Shown here one piece after another: positions 8,963 to 16,377 of a stretch of DNA of 64,000 nt. Location of the stretch: positions 1-64,000 of the forward strand of contig NZ_JARKNA010000014.1 in assembly GCF_029360765.1 (NCBI RefSeq), written 5' to 3'. The position numbers and the translations under genes are program-made. The notes beneath the pieces were generated by a model, which worked only from the letters and a program-made list of their open reading frames with translations, searched no databases and was not told the origin of the DNA. Positions within the stretch are counted from its first letter, which is position 1, and the number at the start of each line of letters is the position of its first letter. This DNA is from Terrimonas pollutisoli. Lineage in GTDB: Bacteria > Bacteroidota > Bacteroidia > Chitinophagales > Chitinophagaceae.

Positions 8963-9511
8963 CTATTTAAAATGAGCTAAGTTTTTTTTTTCTGTTAATG
9001 CTTTTTGCAGTATAGTCCGTGCATCCGAAAGATTGGATTTGGAAGTGCCTTCCGAAATGCCCAGGGCTTCAGCAATCTCCCTGTGCTTGTATCCTTCAAA
9101 TACATATAGATTGAAAACAAGCCGGTAACCGGCAGGTAAGGACTGAACGAGCAAAATCAATTCTTTTGCACACAATTTTGCAAATATGTCAGGGTCATCT
9201 GATGCGCCTGATCTTTCAGCATCTAATTGAATAACAGGATACAGGTGAGATTTATTCCTGTACCGAAGTAAAGCACAGTTTACCATTATCTTTCGTATCC
9301 AACCTTCGAAAGAACCACTTCCTTTAAATTTTTTGATATAAGTAAAGACCCGTAAAAAACCCTCATGCAAAACTTCCTCTGCTTCTTCCCTGTTTTTTGC
9401 GTACCGCATGCATACCCCCAGCATTTTGGGTGCAAAAAGGTCGTAGAGCTTTGTTTGAAAAGTTCTGTCGCCTGCTATACAACCCTTTATCAGTTGTTCT
9501 GTGTCTGGCAA
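8963..9511 (-). CDS. ECF-type RNA polymerase sigma factor
   Basis: The 182-residue protein has sigma region 2 (about 20-90, with MRYAKNREEAEEVLHEGF and FEGWIRKIMVNCAL) and region 4 (about 125-175, LPAGYRLVFNLYVFEGYKHR, then an EIAEALGISEGTSKS helix-turn-helix). It is a group 4 sigma factor directing RNA polymerase to a small regulon. The start is TTG at 9511. The conserved block at 9529-9589 lies just upstream and recurs before the TonB/DUF4249 operon, so this factor probably activates its own gene and that operon. The anti-sigma candidate follows six bases downstream. Confidence 0.9.
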   Translation of the reverse strand: MPDTEQLIKGCIAGDRTFQTKLYDLFAPKMLGVCMRYAKNREEAEEVLHEGFLRVFTYIKKFKGSGSFEGWIRKIMVNCALLRYRNKSHLYPVIQLDAERSGASDDPDIFAKLCAKELILLVQSLPAGYRLVFNLYVFEGYKHREIAEALGISEGTSKSNLSDARTILQKALTEKKNLAHFK

Positions 9512-9528
9512 TTGGTGGTGTTTTGGTT

Positions 9529-9589
9529 GTGTTTACTATGGATAGATATGCAACTATGTCAAAAACGTTGGGTTATAAGCGTTATTTTT
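9529..9589 (-). promoter_or_regulatory. conserved ECF-type promoter block upstream of the sigma gene
   Basis: This is the second copy of the 61-base block described at 5428-5488, ungapped, with about nine differences. Its downstream edge is about 18 bases before the TTG start of the sigma gene, which fits an autoregulated promoter with a short leader. Confidence 0.65.
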
Positions 9590-9625
9590 TATGACAACTG
9601 CAAGTATTCTCCTGGGTTCAAGATC

Positions 9626-9700
9626 TTTTACTTTCCAGCCGGGTCTTGGCTTGGAAAGTAAAAAGGTCCCCTTTTACACGGTTCGTGGACACGAACCGTG
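9626..9700. repeat. two consecutive hairpins before the hydrolase gene
   Basis: First hairpin: TTTTACTTTCCA (9626-9637) pairs with TGGAAAGTAAAA (9652-9663) across a 14-base loop. Second: CACGGTTCGTG (9677-9687) pairs with CACGAACCGTG (9690-9700) across two bases. Both stems are perfect. A related imperfect palindrome followed by the same GTGGCGTTGG sequence lies after the gene near 10824-10848. Confidence 0.75.
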
Positions 9701-9766
9701 GCGTTGGAATTCTTAACTTTAGTACGCTGTTCGCATTTTACCAAACTGCCACCAAAAACCTTCAAC

Positions 9767-10801
9767 ATGAGAAAAGCTGCTTTATTCATTTTCACTTCCA
9801 TAATCTTATTATCCTGCAAGGAACAGGCCAATGATAAAGCGGGGGCATCAATGCCGGTGTCCCAATATTTTAATTATGGAGATACCGGTGTGCAGATGGC
9901 GGGTATTAAAATGATACCCGTTAAAACTCCGTCGGGTGAATTTAAAGTATGGACAAAACGTTTTGGTAATAATCCACGAATCAAAGTGTTGTTATTGCAT
10001 GGCGGACCTGCCGCTACTCATCAGTATATGGAGTGTTTTCAAAGTTTTTTTCCAAAAGAAGGAATCGAATTTTACGAATATGATCAGCTTGGCTGTGGCA
10101 ATTCGGATAAACCTGCCGATACCAGTTTGTGGACACTGGATCGCTTTGTAGATGAAGTAGAACAAGTGAGACAAGCTATCGGCGCTGACGAAAAAAATTT
10201 TTACATACTCGGCAATTCATGGGGAGGAATACTTGGAATGCAGTATGCGCTGAAGTATCAGGATAAAATGAAAAGCCTGATAGTTGCCAACATGATGGCA
10301 AGCTGTCCTGAATACGGAAGATATGCCCAGGAAGTATTGGCAAAGCAAATGGATACGGCAGTACTTGCAGAAATACGAAGTTTGGAAGCAAAAGGCGATT
10401 TCAAAAATCCAAGATACATGGAGCTGTTGGTTCCTAATTTTTATAATGAACATATATGCAGGCTTAAGGAATGGCCCGAGCCGGTAAACCGTGCTTTCAG
10501 CAATATCAATGAAACGATCTATGTTCAAATGCAGGGACCATCAGAATTTGGTGTTGGCGGCAACCTTGCCAACTGGGATGTAAAAAACAGGTTGAAAGAA
10601 ATAAAAGTTCCAACGCTGATGATTGGAGCAAAACATGATACGATGGATCCGAAAGCAATGGAGGAGCAAAGCAAGTTGGTGCAGAAAGGCCGTTATCTGT
10701 ATTGTCCCAACGGAAGCCACCTTGCTATGTGGGACGATCAAAAAGTGTTTATGGATGGCGTGATAAAATTTATAAGCGATGTAGATGAAGGAAGATTTTA
10801 G
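9767..10801 (+). CDS. proline iminopeptidase-family alpha/beta hydrolase lipoprotein
   Basis: The 344-residue protein begins at the ATG at 9767, which gives a clean lipoprotein signal (IILLSC, Cys17); an in-frame ATG 23 codons upstream would bury it. The fold is alpha/beta hydrolase of the S33 proline iminopeptidase type: oxyanion motif HGGP (78-81), YDQLGCGNSD near 105, nucleophile elbow GNSWGG with Ser151, then a distal Asp in GAKHD and the catalytic His in NGSHLAMWDD. It should release N-terminal residues from small peptides or hydrolyse related amides or esters in the periplasm. Paired palindromic repeats bracket the gene. Confidence 0.88.
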   Translation: MRKAALFIFTSIILLSCKEQANDKAGASMPVSQYFNYGDTGVQMAGIKMIPVKTPSGEFKVWTKRFGNNPRIKVLLLHGGPAATHQYMECFQSFFPKEGIEFYEYDQLGCGNSDKPADTSLWTLDRFVDEVEQVRQAIGADEKNFYILGNSWGGILGMQYALKYQDKMKSLIVANMMASCPEYGRYAQEVLAKQMDTAVLAEIRSLEAKGDFKNPRYMELLVPNFYNEHICRLKEWPEPVNRAFSNINETIYVQMQGPSEFGVGGNLANWDVKNRLKEIKVPTLMIGAKHDTMDPKAMEEQSKLVQKGRYLYCPNGSHLAMWDDQKVFMDGVIKFISDVDEGRF

Positions 10802-10823
10802 ATTTAAACAAATCCATTGCCCT

Positions 10824-10848
10824 GGTTCGTGACGAATCGTGGCGTTGG
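10824..10848. repeat. imperfect palindrome sharing a tail with the upstream hairpin
   Basis: GGTTCGT-G-ACGAATC is a near-perfect 7-bp inverted pair followed by GTGGCGTTGG, the same tail that follows the 9677-9700 hairpin. The two copies flank the hydrolase gene. Confidence 0.5.
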
Positions 10849-10887
10849 GAGTGAGACCCGGCCGGGAAACAAAAGGCCCCCCAAATC

Positions 10888-11646
10888 CTATCTCCCTTTC
10901 ACTTCTTCAAACCTCTCATCATAATCACTTCTTATTGTTCCCATCATTCTGTCCCAGAAAAGAAAATACAAACCATAATTTCCTTTGAAATATTGGTGAT
11001 GCAGATTATGATTGACGGAGGTGTTGATCCATTTGCCAAACCAATTCTTGCTAAAACCTTTTGGATAAAGCTCATAACCTGTATGGCCGTACACATTATA
11101 AATAATAGAAAGCAAAAAGAAAATTGGCAAATGAAGACTGTGAATGGGAATGGTGAAAAGAAAAACTGCGGTGATTCCAACCTCCACGATCGCTTCTAAA
11201 GGATGAAATGCATAAGCAGCCCAGGGTGATGGGTTGGTAGACTGGTGATGAACCAGGTGGAAGATCTTAAAAACTTTTGGATGATGCATCAGCCGGTGAG
11301 TCCAGTAGAAATAAGTGTCGTGAATGATGAACATCAGCGGGAATGCAGCATAGAAATAAAACCATCCATACTCCTCAATTTTTGTGTAATGAGTAGTGTA
11401 AGGCTCAATGGCAGGGTTTTTAATAAGAAACAAAGGAACAAATGCAAAGAACAACATGGTAATGATTGAATAGACAATTTCACGTAAGTAATCTTTTGTC
11501 TGCGGAAACCGCTGCTGAATTTTTTTATGCCTGATCCATTTGCGCAATAACACATAACCAATAAGAAAGGCAATGCCCGCAATGTAAAAGTATCTTGTAC
11601 TTACATTTTGCAGAATAGCGAAATAGTCATTCCAGGTCATATTCAT
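10888..11646 (-). CDS. sterol desaturase / fatty acid hydroxylase family membrane protein
   Basis: The 252-residue membrane protein has the histidine boxes of the di-iron fatty acid hydroxylase superfamily: HD-x6-HRLMHH (109-122), HLVHH (130-134), and a distal NHNLHHQ near 212. Hydrophobic helices lie at about 20-35, 57-75, 96-110 and 150-185. Family members hydroxylate or desaturate sterols, carotenoids, sphingoid bases or fatty acids at the inner membrane. The substrate here cannot be deduced. It converges with the hydrolase gene and is probably monocistronic. Confidence 0.85.
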   Translation of the reverse strand: MNMTWNDYFAILQNVSTRYFYIAGIAFLIGYVLLRKWIRHKKIQQRFPQTKDYLREIVYSIITMLFFAFVPLFLIKNPAIEPYTTHYTKIEEYGWFYFYAAFPLMFIIHDTYFYWTHRLMHHPKVFKIFHLVHHQSTNPSPWAAYAFHPLEAIVEVGITAVFLFTIPIHSLHLPIFFLLSIIYNVYGHTGYELYPKGFSKNWFGKWINTSVNHNLHHQYFKGNYGLYFLFWDRMMGTIRSDYDERFEEVKGR

Positions 11647-11965
11647 TTTATTTTTTCAGGAGTTGCAGGCAATTTTTCATTGCTGCAAAAAATAGCGTTC
11701 GGGAGTTTTTCTTTGACTGTAATTACTTTTTCCGGTTTACCGTGACAGAAAATAATGGGTATATGTTGTCGTTTTTGTCTCCCACAGCCATTCCGTCGAC
11801 AAAGTTAGTGTCCGTAACTTTAGGTCCAATAACATAGGTGCGATGAAAAAATGCCGGCTAATCGAACTTATAAAATGTTTACAGAATGGTTTGAAGTGAA
11901 GCCGCAGAGTATGCTGTATGATATGGCAAACTATCCTTTTGAAAAAGAGTAAAAAATCCAACGTT
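11647..11965. other. intergenic region with two possible tiny frames
   Basis: This stretch lies between divergent genes. It holds a possible 33-codon frame at 11851-11952 (ATG to TAA) whose product ends in YDMANYPFEKE, and an overlapping 18-codon frame from 11843. Neither has independent support. The rest is AT-rich with no strong hairpin. Confidence 0.4.
11851..11952 (+). CDS. possible 33-aa small protein
   Basis: ATG at 11851 to TAA at 11950-11952 encodes a short aromatic-rich peptide containing TEWFEVKPQSMLYDMANYP. The composition is protein-like rather than random, and it ends 13 bases before the next start. It may be a leader peptide, the remnant end of a lost gene, or chance. Confidence 0.25.
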   Translation: MPANRTYKMFTEWFEVKPQSMLYDMANYPFEKE

Positions 11966-12640
11966 ATGCAAACATACATCAACCAATTGCTTGCAGATAT
12001 TACTTACGCCACAGAAAACATAAACCTGCCGTTTGTTGAAAAGGAACTGTACCTGCAAGACTGGATTTCTGATGAAGACGAAGATAAAACCGCTCCTGTT
12101 CGTAACCTGGAAGAGTGGACAGGCATCAGCAAAGAAATGCTGCCACCGGAAGGAAGGCTGAATGATGAACAGGTGAATCGTCTTCTTGATGCATTGAAAA
12201 AAATGCTGGATGCATACAATTGGTCATTTGTATTACAGACACAAGTTCCTGAGCGCATTCAATACACCGCCATTCGTGATAATTTTAACCAGGAAGCAAA
12301 ATTAAAACGCTGGCACATGGGATTTTTTGAGCTCTGCCGCCCGGGCACAGAACACAAAAAATGTGCACTGGGCGAACATTGCCAGTGTGCATTTTATGCA
12401 GCACTGTTTTCCGGCTTTATTGATGAAGGCCTAAGCCCTGAAGAAGAACGGGCAAGAGAACTGGAAATTGAGATCAGTCACATCAAAAGAAAATACGGTG
12501 ATGACTGGATGAAATATTATCCCTACCATCTTGATAAAAACTATGATGATGAAAACGGCAATCCATACGATTATGGTTTTGACCCCGGTAGTTATCGGGA
12601 TGAGGATGATGATGAAGATGATAATTGGTGGCGTAAGTAA
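11966..12640 (+). CDS. hypothetical protein with Cys/His cluster and acidic tail
   Basis: The 224-residue product starts at the ATG at 11966, which begins the conserved-looking region; the upstream in-frame start would add a basic, unrelated stretch. It is soluble with no signal peptide. In the middle, Cys124, Cys133, Cys139 and Cys141 with His130 and His138 (CRPGTEHKKCALGEHCQCAF) form a compact cluster that could bind zinc or another metal. The C-terminus is strongly acidic (RDEDDDEDDNWW). I do not recognise the family. Hydrophobic aromatic clusters around 85-120 suggest a folded domain. Confidence 0.65.
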   Translation: MQTYINQLLADITYATENINLPFVEKELYLQDWISDEDEDKTAPVRNLEEWTGISKEMLPPEGRLNDEQVNRLLDALKKMLDAYNWSFVLQTQVPERIQYTAIRDNFNQEAKLKRWHMGFFELCRPGTEHKKCALGEHCQCAFYAALFSGFIDEGLSPEEERARELEIEISHIKRKYGDDWMKYYPYHLDKNYDDENGNPYDYGFDPGSYRDEDDDEDDNWWRK

Positions 12641-12746
12641 AAGATGGTAGCCAGCCGCCGGGCTTCAGTTCTGCCATCAGCAATCTTTACGATTCAAGGC
12701 ACAGTTGCATTCTCCATGCAATCATTATCAGGTATTACATAATAAA

Positions 12747-12774
12747 TACAGGTGTATGAAGACACACACCTGTA
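12747..12774. terminator. hairpin between convergent genes
   Basis: TACAGGTGT (12747-12755) pairs with ACACCTGTA (12766-12774), a perfect 9-bp stem between the ends of two convergent genes. The following T content is modest, so it may act as a bidirectional terminator. Confidence 0.5.
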
Positions 12775-12797
12775 CTTTGAGATTTCGACGGCCAATA

Positions 12798-13298
12798 TTA
12801 TTTAATATTTTTTTCCAGCTTGTCCAGTGATTCATTCCACCCTTTTATACATTCATCATGCATCTCTTCCGGTATACCTTCATGCTCCAATCTTAATTTT
12901 GTTGCGCCATCGGCTTCTTCCAGCTCGAAGGTGATCAGCAATTCCAAGGGCCAGTCTCCGGGCAGGCCATATTCGGAGGCAGAAGTGATATTTCCTTTTG
13001 AGTCAGCAAAACTATCCGTAACAACCAGTTTTTTCTCCGGAATAAATTTAACCACCACACCGGTAGACCAATAGTCTTTTCCATCGGGCCCGCGCATACA
13101 ATTCAAATACCTACCTCCCTTCCTTGCTTCCATGGTACTGGATGGACAGGTAAATCCTTCAGGCCCCCACCATTTTTTAAAGTATTCAGCCACTGTCAGG
13201 GCTTGCCATACCTTACTGACCGGCAATTTAAAAACCCGGTGTATTATAATATCATTTTGGACAACGTTATCTTGCCGGCTCTTTGTTTTTGTTTCCAT
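12798..13298 (-). CDS. SRPBCC / AHSA1-like protein
   Basis: The 166-residue soluble protein has the START/Bet v1-like helix-grip pattern of the Aha1-type SRPBCC family: IIHRVFKLPVSKVWQALT near residue 18, KKWWGPEGFTCP near 42, a GGRYLNCMRGPDGKDYWSTG strand pair, then LLITFELEEADGATKLRLEHEG and the final amphipathic helix with GWNESLDKLEK. These proteins bind hydrophobic ligands in a central cavity; bacterial homologues are often stress-linked, but none of that is shown here. It appears to be a single-gene transcript converging with the Cys/His protein. Confidence 0.85.
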   Translation of the reverse strand: METKTKSRQDNVVQNDIIIHRVFKLPVSKVWQALTVAEYFKKWWGPEGFTCPSSTMEARKGGRYLNCMRGPDGKDYWSTGVVVKFIPEKKLVVTDSFADSKGNITSASEYGLPGDWPLELLITFELEEADGATKLRLEHEGIPEEMHDECIKGWNESLDKLEKNIK

Positions 13299-13663
13299 TT
13301 GATTTTATTTTAGAATTAATAAAATAGGGGTTCACCTATAAAAGGCAGAAAACATAGCAGCCGCTTTTATTGCCCCAAATAGTATGCCTTTATGCCATTA
13401 TGTGCGTAACCGGTACAAATTCCACGCATGGCGTCGTAGCAATTGCCTGAAGCTGAAATGCAAGAGTTAGACGAGGGTTCAGCATTACTCTTTCCAAAAA
13501 TGTTTTGACAGAGAACAGTTGGAAAAATAACTGGTAAAATAAAACACTAAAGTGAAATATTCGCTTTGAAGTAAGCAAAACACCACTGGAAACGGACGCA
13601 GATGCGATTGGAGATCAGTCAACCTGATTACATGAACACCCCAGGGTACAAGCAAAAAAAGCT

Positions 13664-13699
13664 GAATCGGGCTGGCTTTTGATCAATGACCCGATTTTT
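13664..13699 (+). terminator. intrinsic terminator without an obvious upstream gene
   Basis: AATCGGG and CCCGATT form a 7-bp stem followed directly by an eight-T run. No plus-strand gene is recognisable in the preceding 350 bases, so a small RNA or a lost gene could have ended here. Confidence 0.6.
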
Positions 13700-13746
13700 T
13701 TTAGCACAACAGCCCATTGAAATACTGAGAAACAAAAATGAGAAAG

Positions 13747-13774
13747 AACCTGCTGAACCGTATTCCAGCAGGTT
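13747..13774 (-). terminator. terminator for the Gre-domain gene
   Basis: A 9-bp perfect stem (AACCTGCTG with CAGCAGGTT) lies about 105 bases after the minus-strand Gre-domain stop and is followed on that strand by a T-rich run. Confidence 0.55.
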
Positions 13775-13878
13775 TGCACAAGTATCATTTCCCAATAAAT
13801 TGCCGGTTATTTGTTTTGTCCTTTTGTTTGGCCTGGACCAGGCAGGAATTCCTGGGCGCCCTGCTCATGAGACAGGAT

Positions 13879-14283
13879 TCATAATCTGTCATTGATAACA
13901 TCTTTAATATGGAATGTTTTATCTCCCGCAGGCATTTCCCAATTAATTTTTGATCCTTTACGATATCCAATCAAAGCAATTCCTAAAGGTGCGAAAAGCG
14001 ACAACTCTCCATTGGTTAGATTCGTATGTCCTGGTTGTACCAGCCTGAATTTTAATTTGCGCCCGGTTGATTCCTCTTCCACTTCAACCAGAGAGTTTGA
14101 ACGAATAACATCCAACGGAATGTCCTTTTCGTTTTCATGTATTTTCGCATCTTCCAACTCCTTATATAGTTGTTCTGCATTTTTATTTTCGGCTGACATT
14201 GGTGTCATCCTCGAAAATATATATTTTACCAGGAGATCATAGTCCCTTTTTATTAGAATAAGTTTGTCCTTAACTGCTTTCAT
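13879..14283 (-). CDS. GreA/GreB C-terminal domain protein (Rnk-like)
   Basis: The 134-residue protein has a short charged helical N-terminus (about 1-50) and the Gre C-terminal FKBP-like domain (about 57-130: SNSLVEVEEESTG near 63, KFRLVQPGHTN, LSLFAPLGIALIGYRKGS, WEMPAGDKTFHI). Full GreA has a longer coiled-coil finger of about 75 residues with acidic tip residues that stimulate RNA cleavage. The short N-terminus fits the Rnk-like group, which binds RNA polymerase but may not promote cleavage. It probably modulates transcription in the cytosol. It starts about 90 bases after the 57-aa membrane protein gene on the same strand. Confidence 0.85.
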   Translation of the reverse strand: MKAVKDKLILIKRDYDLLVKYIFSRMTPMSAENKNAEQLYKELEDAKIHENEKDIPLDVIRSNSLVEVEEESTGRKLKFRLVQPGHTNLTNGELSLFAPLGIALIGYRKGSKINWEMPAGDKTFHIKDVINDRL

Positions 14284-14370
14284 GATTTATAATTTAATGT
14301 GTGATTTTTTTACGACCTTATTTTTTTTCTACTCCATATATTTCCCCGAAATTCTTCGTCTCAGGGATAT

Positions 14371-14544
14371 TTAGCCTGCGGAAAAAATATATAAGGCCAG
14401 CAACAGGAGTGGTGATGATAAAATCAATCCCCAATAAAACCGCGTGTCACTGGCATAGCCGAATAATAATATGGTCCCATTAAGTAATGCCAGTATCAAT
14501 AAAATGATACCACGTACCGAAATCAATGGAAGATTCCGTGACAT
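14371..14544 (-). CDS. small two-helix membrane protein (57 aa)
   Basis: ATG at 14544 to TAA at 14371 encodes 57 residues: a basic start (MSRNLPLISVRG), helix 1 (about 12-30, ending in LLFGYAS), a short DTRFYWG turn, and helix 2 (about 39-54), ending in FSAG. Positive-inside charge and two clean hydrophobic segments separated by a turn argue for a real small membrane protein. It sits between the ECF sigma gene and the Gre-domain gene on the same strand. No family is recognised. Confidence 0.5.
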   Translation of the reverse strand: MSRNLPLISVRGIILLILALLNGTILLFGYASDTRFYWGLILSSPLLLLALYIFSAG

Positions 14545-14587
14545 AGCACTGCTATTTAAAATGAATAAAAATGAATACCGTCCGATG

Positions 14588-14621
14588 ACCCCGGGTGACT
14601 TAAAAATTGTCAGGCCGGGGT
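14588..14621. terminator. GC-rich hairpin between the sigma gene and the small membrane protein gene
   Basis: ACCCCGG...TGAC (14588-14599) pairs with GTCA...CCGGGGT (14609-14621) with one bulge. It lies between the end of the sigma gene and the small membrane protein start, with no clear T-run on either strand, so it may be an attenuator or processing site. Confidence 0.4.
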
Positions 14622-14813
14622 TAACCTACCAAAGGCTTTTTGATTGGAAAAGAAGTTCAGCCGGGTGGTATAACCTGGATATTCCCTTTGCAATTCTGAA
14701 TCATTACAGGGAATCGACGAAGCTTGTATGGAAAAATAAGATTTCAATTGTCGCAAACTTACTGCATTTAATCCAACCGATCAAACAGCAGTTCCTTCAA
14801 CTATCGATGAAAT

Positions 14814-15473
14814 TTATAGAGCCATAATTTTCGACATGACCCGTTCTATCATCTTGTCACAACGGGAAAGATGAAAATGAAGAATATCTTCTTTCTTATA
14901 ATAACTGCTTAACGATTCTTTCAATAAGGCTTTGGCCCGGTTGAGCCTCACTTTCACGTTGGCTTCGCTCAGATCCAGGCACTCCTGCGTCTCTGCTACG
15001 TTCAGGCCCTCAATCTCCCGCATGATGAAAACAATTCTGTATTTATCAGGAAGATTACGAATGGCTTCCTCCAGAATGACTTTTAATTCAGCATTCAACA
15101 CTTGCCCAACAGGCGTTCTCACGGTGGCTGTCTGTTGCTGATAAATTTCTTTATCCATAGTATCGTCATTCATATTGATGGACCGGCCTCTTTTTTTTAA
15201 TCGTAACAAGCTTTCATTGATCAGTATTCTTGTCAGCCAGGTAGAGAAACTTGCTTTAAAAGCAAATTTGTCCAGGTTCTCCCAGGCATTGATATAGGCT
15301 ACCTGCATGATATCTTCCACTTCCGCGTCATCATTAATGATTGACATCCCCACCCGGTAAAGACGTTGGTTGTACCGGCGAATAATGATCGCATAAAGGT
15401 TTTTTTCACCGCTTAATATCCTGCCGATAATCTCTTTGTCAGAGATAGTATCCGTTGCAATAGCGTCCCGCAT
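14814..15473 (-). CDS. ECF-type RNA polymerase sigma factor (219 aa)
   Basis: Region 2 (about 18-95: EIIGRILSGEKNLYAIIIRR, then YNQRLYRVGMSIINDDAEVED, then FSTWLTRILINESLLRLKKR) and region 4 (about 130-185: LPDKYRIVFIMREIEGLNVAE, then TQECLDLSEANVKVRLNRAK) are clear. I chose the ATG at 15473 over a TTG at 15491, because the promoter block 15498-15528 would put the transcription start near the TTG. No anti-sigma gene is adjacent. Three copies of the promoter block mark its likely regulon: itself, the reductase-folE genes facing away from it, and the cytochrome c gene at 18071. The C-terminus has an extra His/Cys-containing tail (HFHLSRCDKMIERVM). Confidence 0.9.
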   Translation of the reverse strand: MRDAIATDTISDKEIIGRILSGEKNLYAIIIRRYNQRLYRVGMSIINDDAEVEDIMQVAYINAWENLDKFAFKASFSTWLTRILINESLLRLKKRGRSINMNDDTMDKEIYQQQTATVRTPVGQVLNAELKVILEEAIRNLPDKYRIVFIMREIEGLNVAETQECLDLSEANVKVRLNRAKALLKESLSSYYKKEDILHFHLSRCDKMIERVMSKIMAL

Positions 15474-15497
15474 GTCCGTAATGTTGATCAATCTATA

Positions 15498-15528
15498 ATT
15501 AGAGTAACGGGGAATGATAAGGTTACAA
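15498..15528 (-). promoter_or_regulatory. ECF promoter of the sigma gene (autoregulation)
   Basis: On the minus strand: TTGTAACCTT, ten variable bases, GTTACTCTAAT. The distal block is identical at 15548 and 17937, and the proximal block is identical at 17957. The spacing is the same in all three copies. The -10-like end lies 24 bases before the ATG at 15473. Confidence 0.75.
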
Positions 15529-15547
15529 ATTTATCTGAATATTTTTT

Positions 15548-15578
15548 TTGTAACCTTTCAACGCATTCCAGCTCCAAT
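15548..15578 (+). promoter_or_regulatory. divergent ECF promoter of the reductase-folE genes
   Basis: TTGTAACCTT, ten variable bases, then CCAGCTCCAAT, which keeps CTC-AAT of the CTCTAAT block. It is back-to-back with the sigma promoter, so the two distal blocks form an 11-bp inverted repeat (15519-15529 and 15547-15557). The first reductase starts at 15633. Confidence 0.7.
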
Positions 15579-15632
15579 GAATGCGCCGGATGATTTTTGC
15601 CAGCCGTCGCTTTTGAAAAAAAGAAAATGATC

Positions 15633-16358
15633 ATGAAAAGATATATCGTTAAGGTGTTGAAAACCGGGTTTGTTACACATAATGTAAACCGGCTGGTGGT
15701 AAACAAGCCACACGGTTACCCATTTACACCCGGACAGGCAACGGCTATTTCAAGTAACCAATCTGCCTTGAGGAACTTATCCAAGCCCTTCTCGATTGTA
15801 GCGGTGAGTGGGTCGGAGCAGTTTGAATTTTTTATAAAAAATCATACAGGATATGACGGGCTTACAGAAAGACTTTGGAAAGTGAGAGCAGGGGAAGAAT
15901 TAATCCTCCACAAACCGTTTGGGTCCATTCGCTACAAGGGCAAAGGAGTGTTTATAGCCGGAGGTACAGGAATCGTTCCCTTTATGGCGATTTTCCGTGA
16001 GCTTGAAATGGAGAATCAGTTAGCCGGTAATGCCTTATTGTTTGCCAACCGCTCAATAGCCGACATTTTCCTGAAAGCAGAACTGGAGGAGATGTTGGGA
16101 AGTAATTATGTAAACGTTGTAGAGACAGCTGAGGACCCATTAATGATAACAGGGTTTATCGGCAGTAAATTATTGAAGCAGTATATACACGCAGACGATG
16201 CTTACTATTATATCTGCGGGCCAGACAAGTTTACTATTATTATGATCAGGCATTTACTCGGCCTGGGTGTCGACCGGTCGAGGATCGTGTTTGATGAAGA
16301 AACCATTGTACCTCCTTTGAGTTACCTGTTGCTTCGACAAGCTATTCAATTTAATTAA
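15633..16358 (+). CDS. FNR-type flavin/NAD(P)H oxidoreductase, first paralogue
   Basis: The 241-residue protein has an FAD-binding beta-barrel (about 1-98, with HGYPFTPGQATAIS near 27 and the flavin motif KPFSIVA near 50) and an NAD(P)-binding domain (about 105-225, GVFIAGGTGIVPFMAIFREL and YYICGP). It lacks a C-terminal 2Fe-2S domain, so it should pass electrons from NAD(P)H through FAD to a separate acceptor. The start at 15633 is preferred over 15627 two codons earlier. It begins an apparent operon with folE 19 bases downstream, driven by the ECF promoter at 15548-15578. It is a paralogue of the gene at 17199. Confidence 0.85.
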   Translation: MKRYIVKVLKTGFVTHNVNRLVVNKPHGYPFTPGQATAISSNQSALRNLSKPFSIVAVSGSEQFEFFIKNHTGYDGLTERLWKVRAGEELILHKPFGSIRYKGKGVFIAGGTGIVPFMAIFRELEMENQLAGNALLFANRSIADIFLKAELEEMLGSNYVNVVETAEDPLMITGFIGSKLLKQYIHADDAYYYICGPDKFTIIMIRHLLGLGVDRSRIVFDEETIVPPLSYLLLRQAIQFN

Positions 16359-16377
16359 TTCAAATCACTACTACAAA

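Larger units (their letters stand above)
13299..13878. other. gene-free 580-bp region with two terminator-like hairpins
   Basis: No credible coding frame is visible. AATCGGG near 13665 pairs with CCCGATT before a run of eight T (about 13664-13699, plus strand). AACCTGCTG (13747-13755) pairs with CAGCAGGTT (13766-13774), which on the minus strand is followed by T-rich sequence and suits the end of the Gre-domain gene. Confidence 0.6.

Noticed and set aside
9365..9661. 98-aa frame antisense to the sigma gene start
   Set aside because: It overlaps the sigma gene and the conserved promoter block and looks like translated noncoding sequence.
14471..14500. mobile element around the TA module or repeats
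   Set aside because: No transposase, integrase or target-site duplication was found; the PIN/antitoxin pair alone is not evidence for one.
14471..14827. 118-aa plus-strand frame between the Gre-domain and sigma genes
   Set aside because: It is antisense to the better-supported 57-aa membrane protein and to the end of the sigma gene, and spans a GC hairpin.
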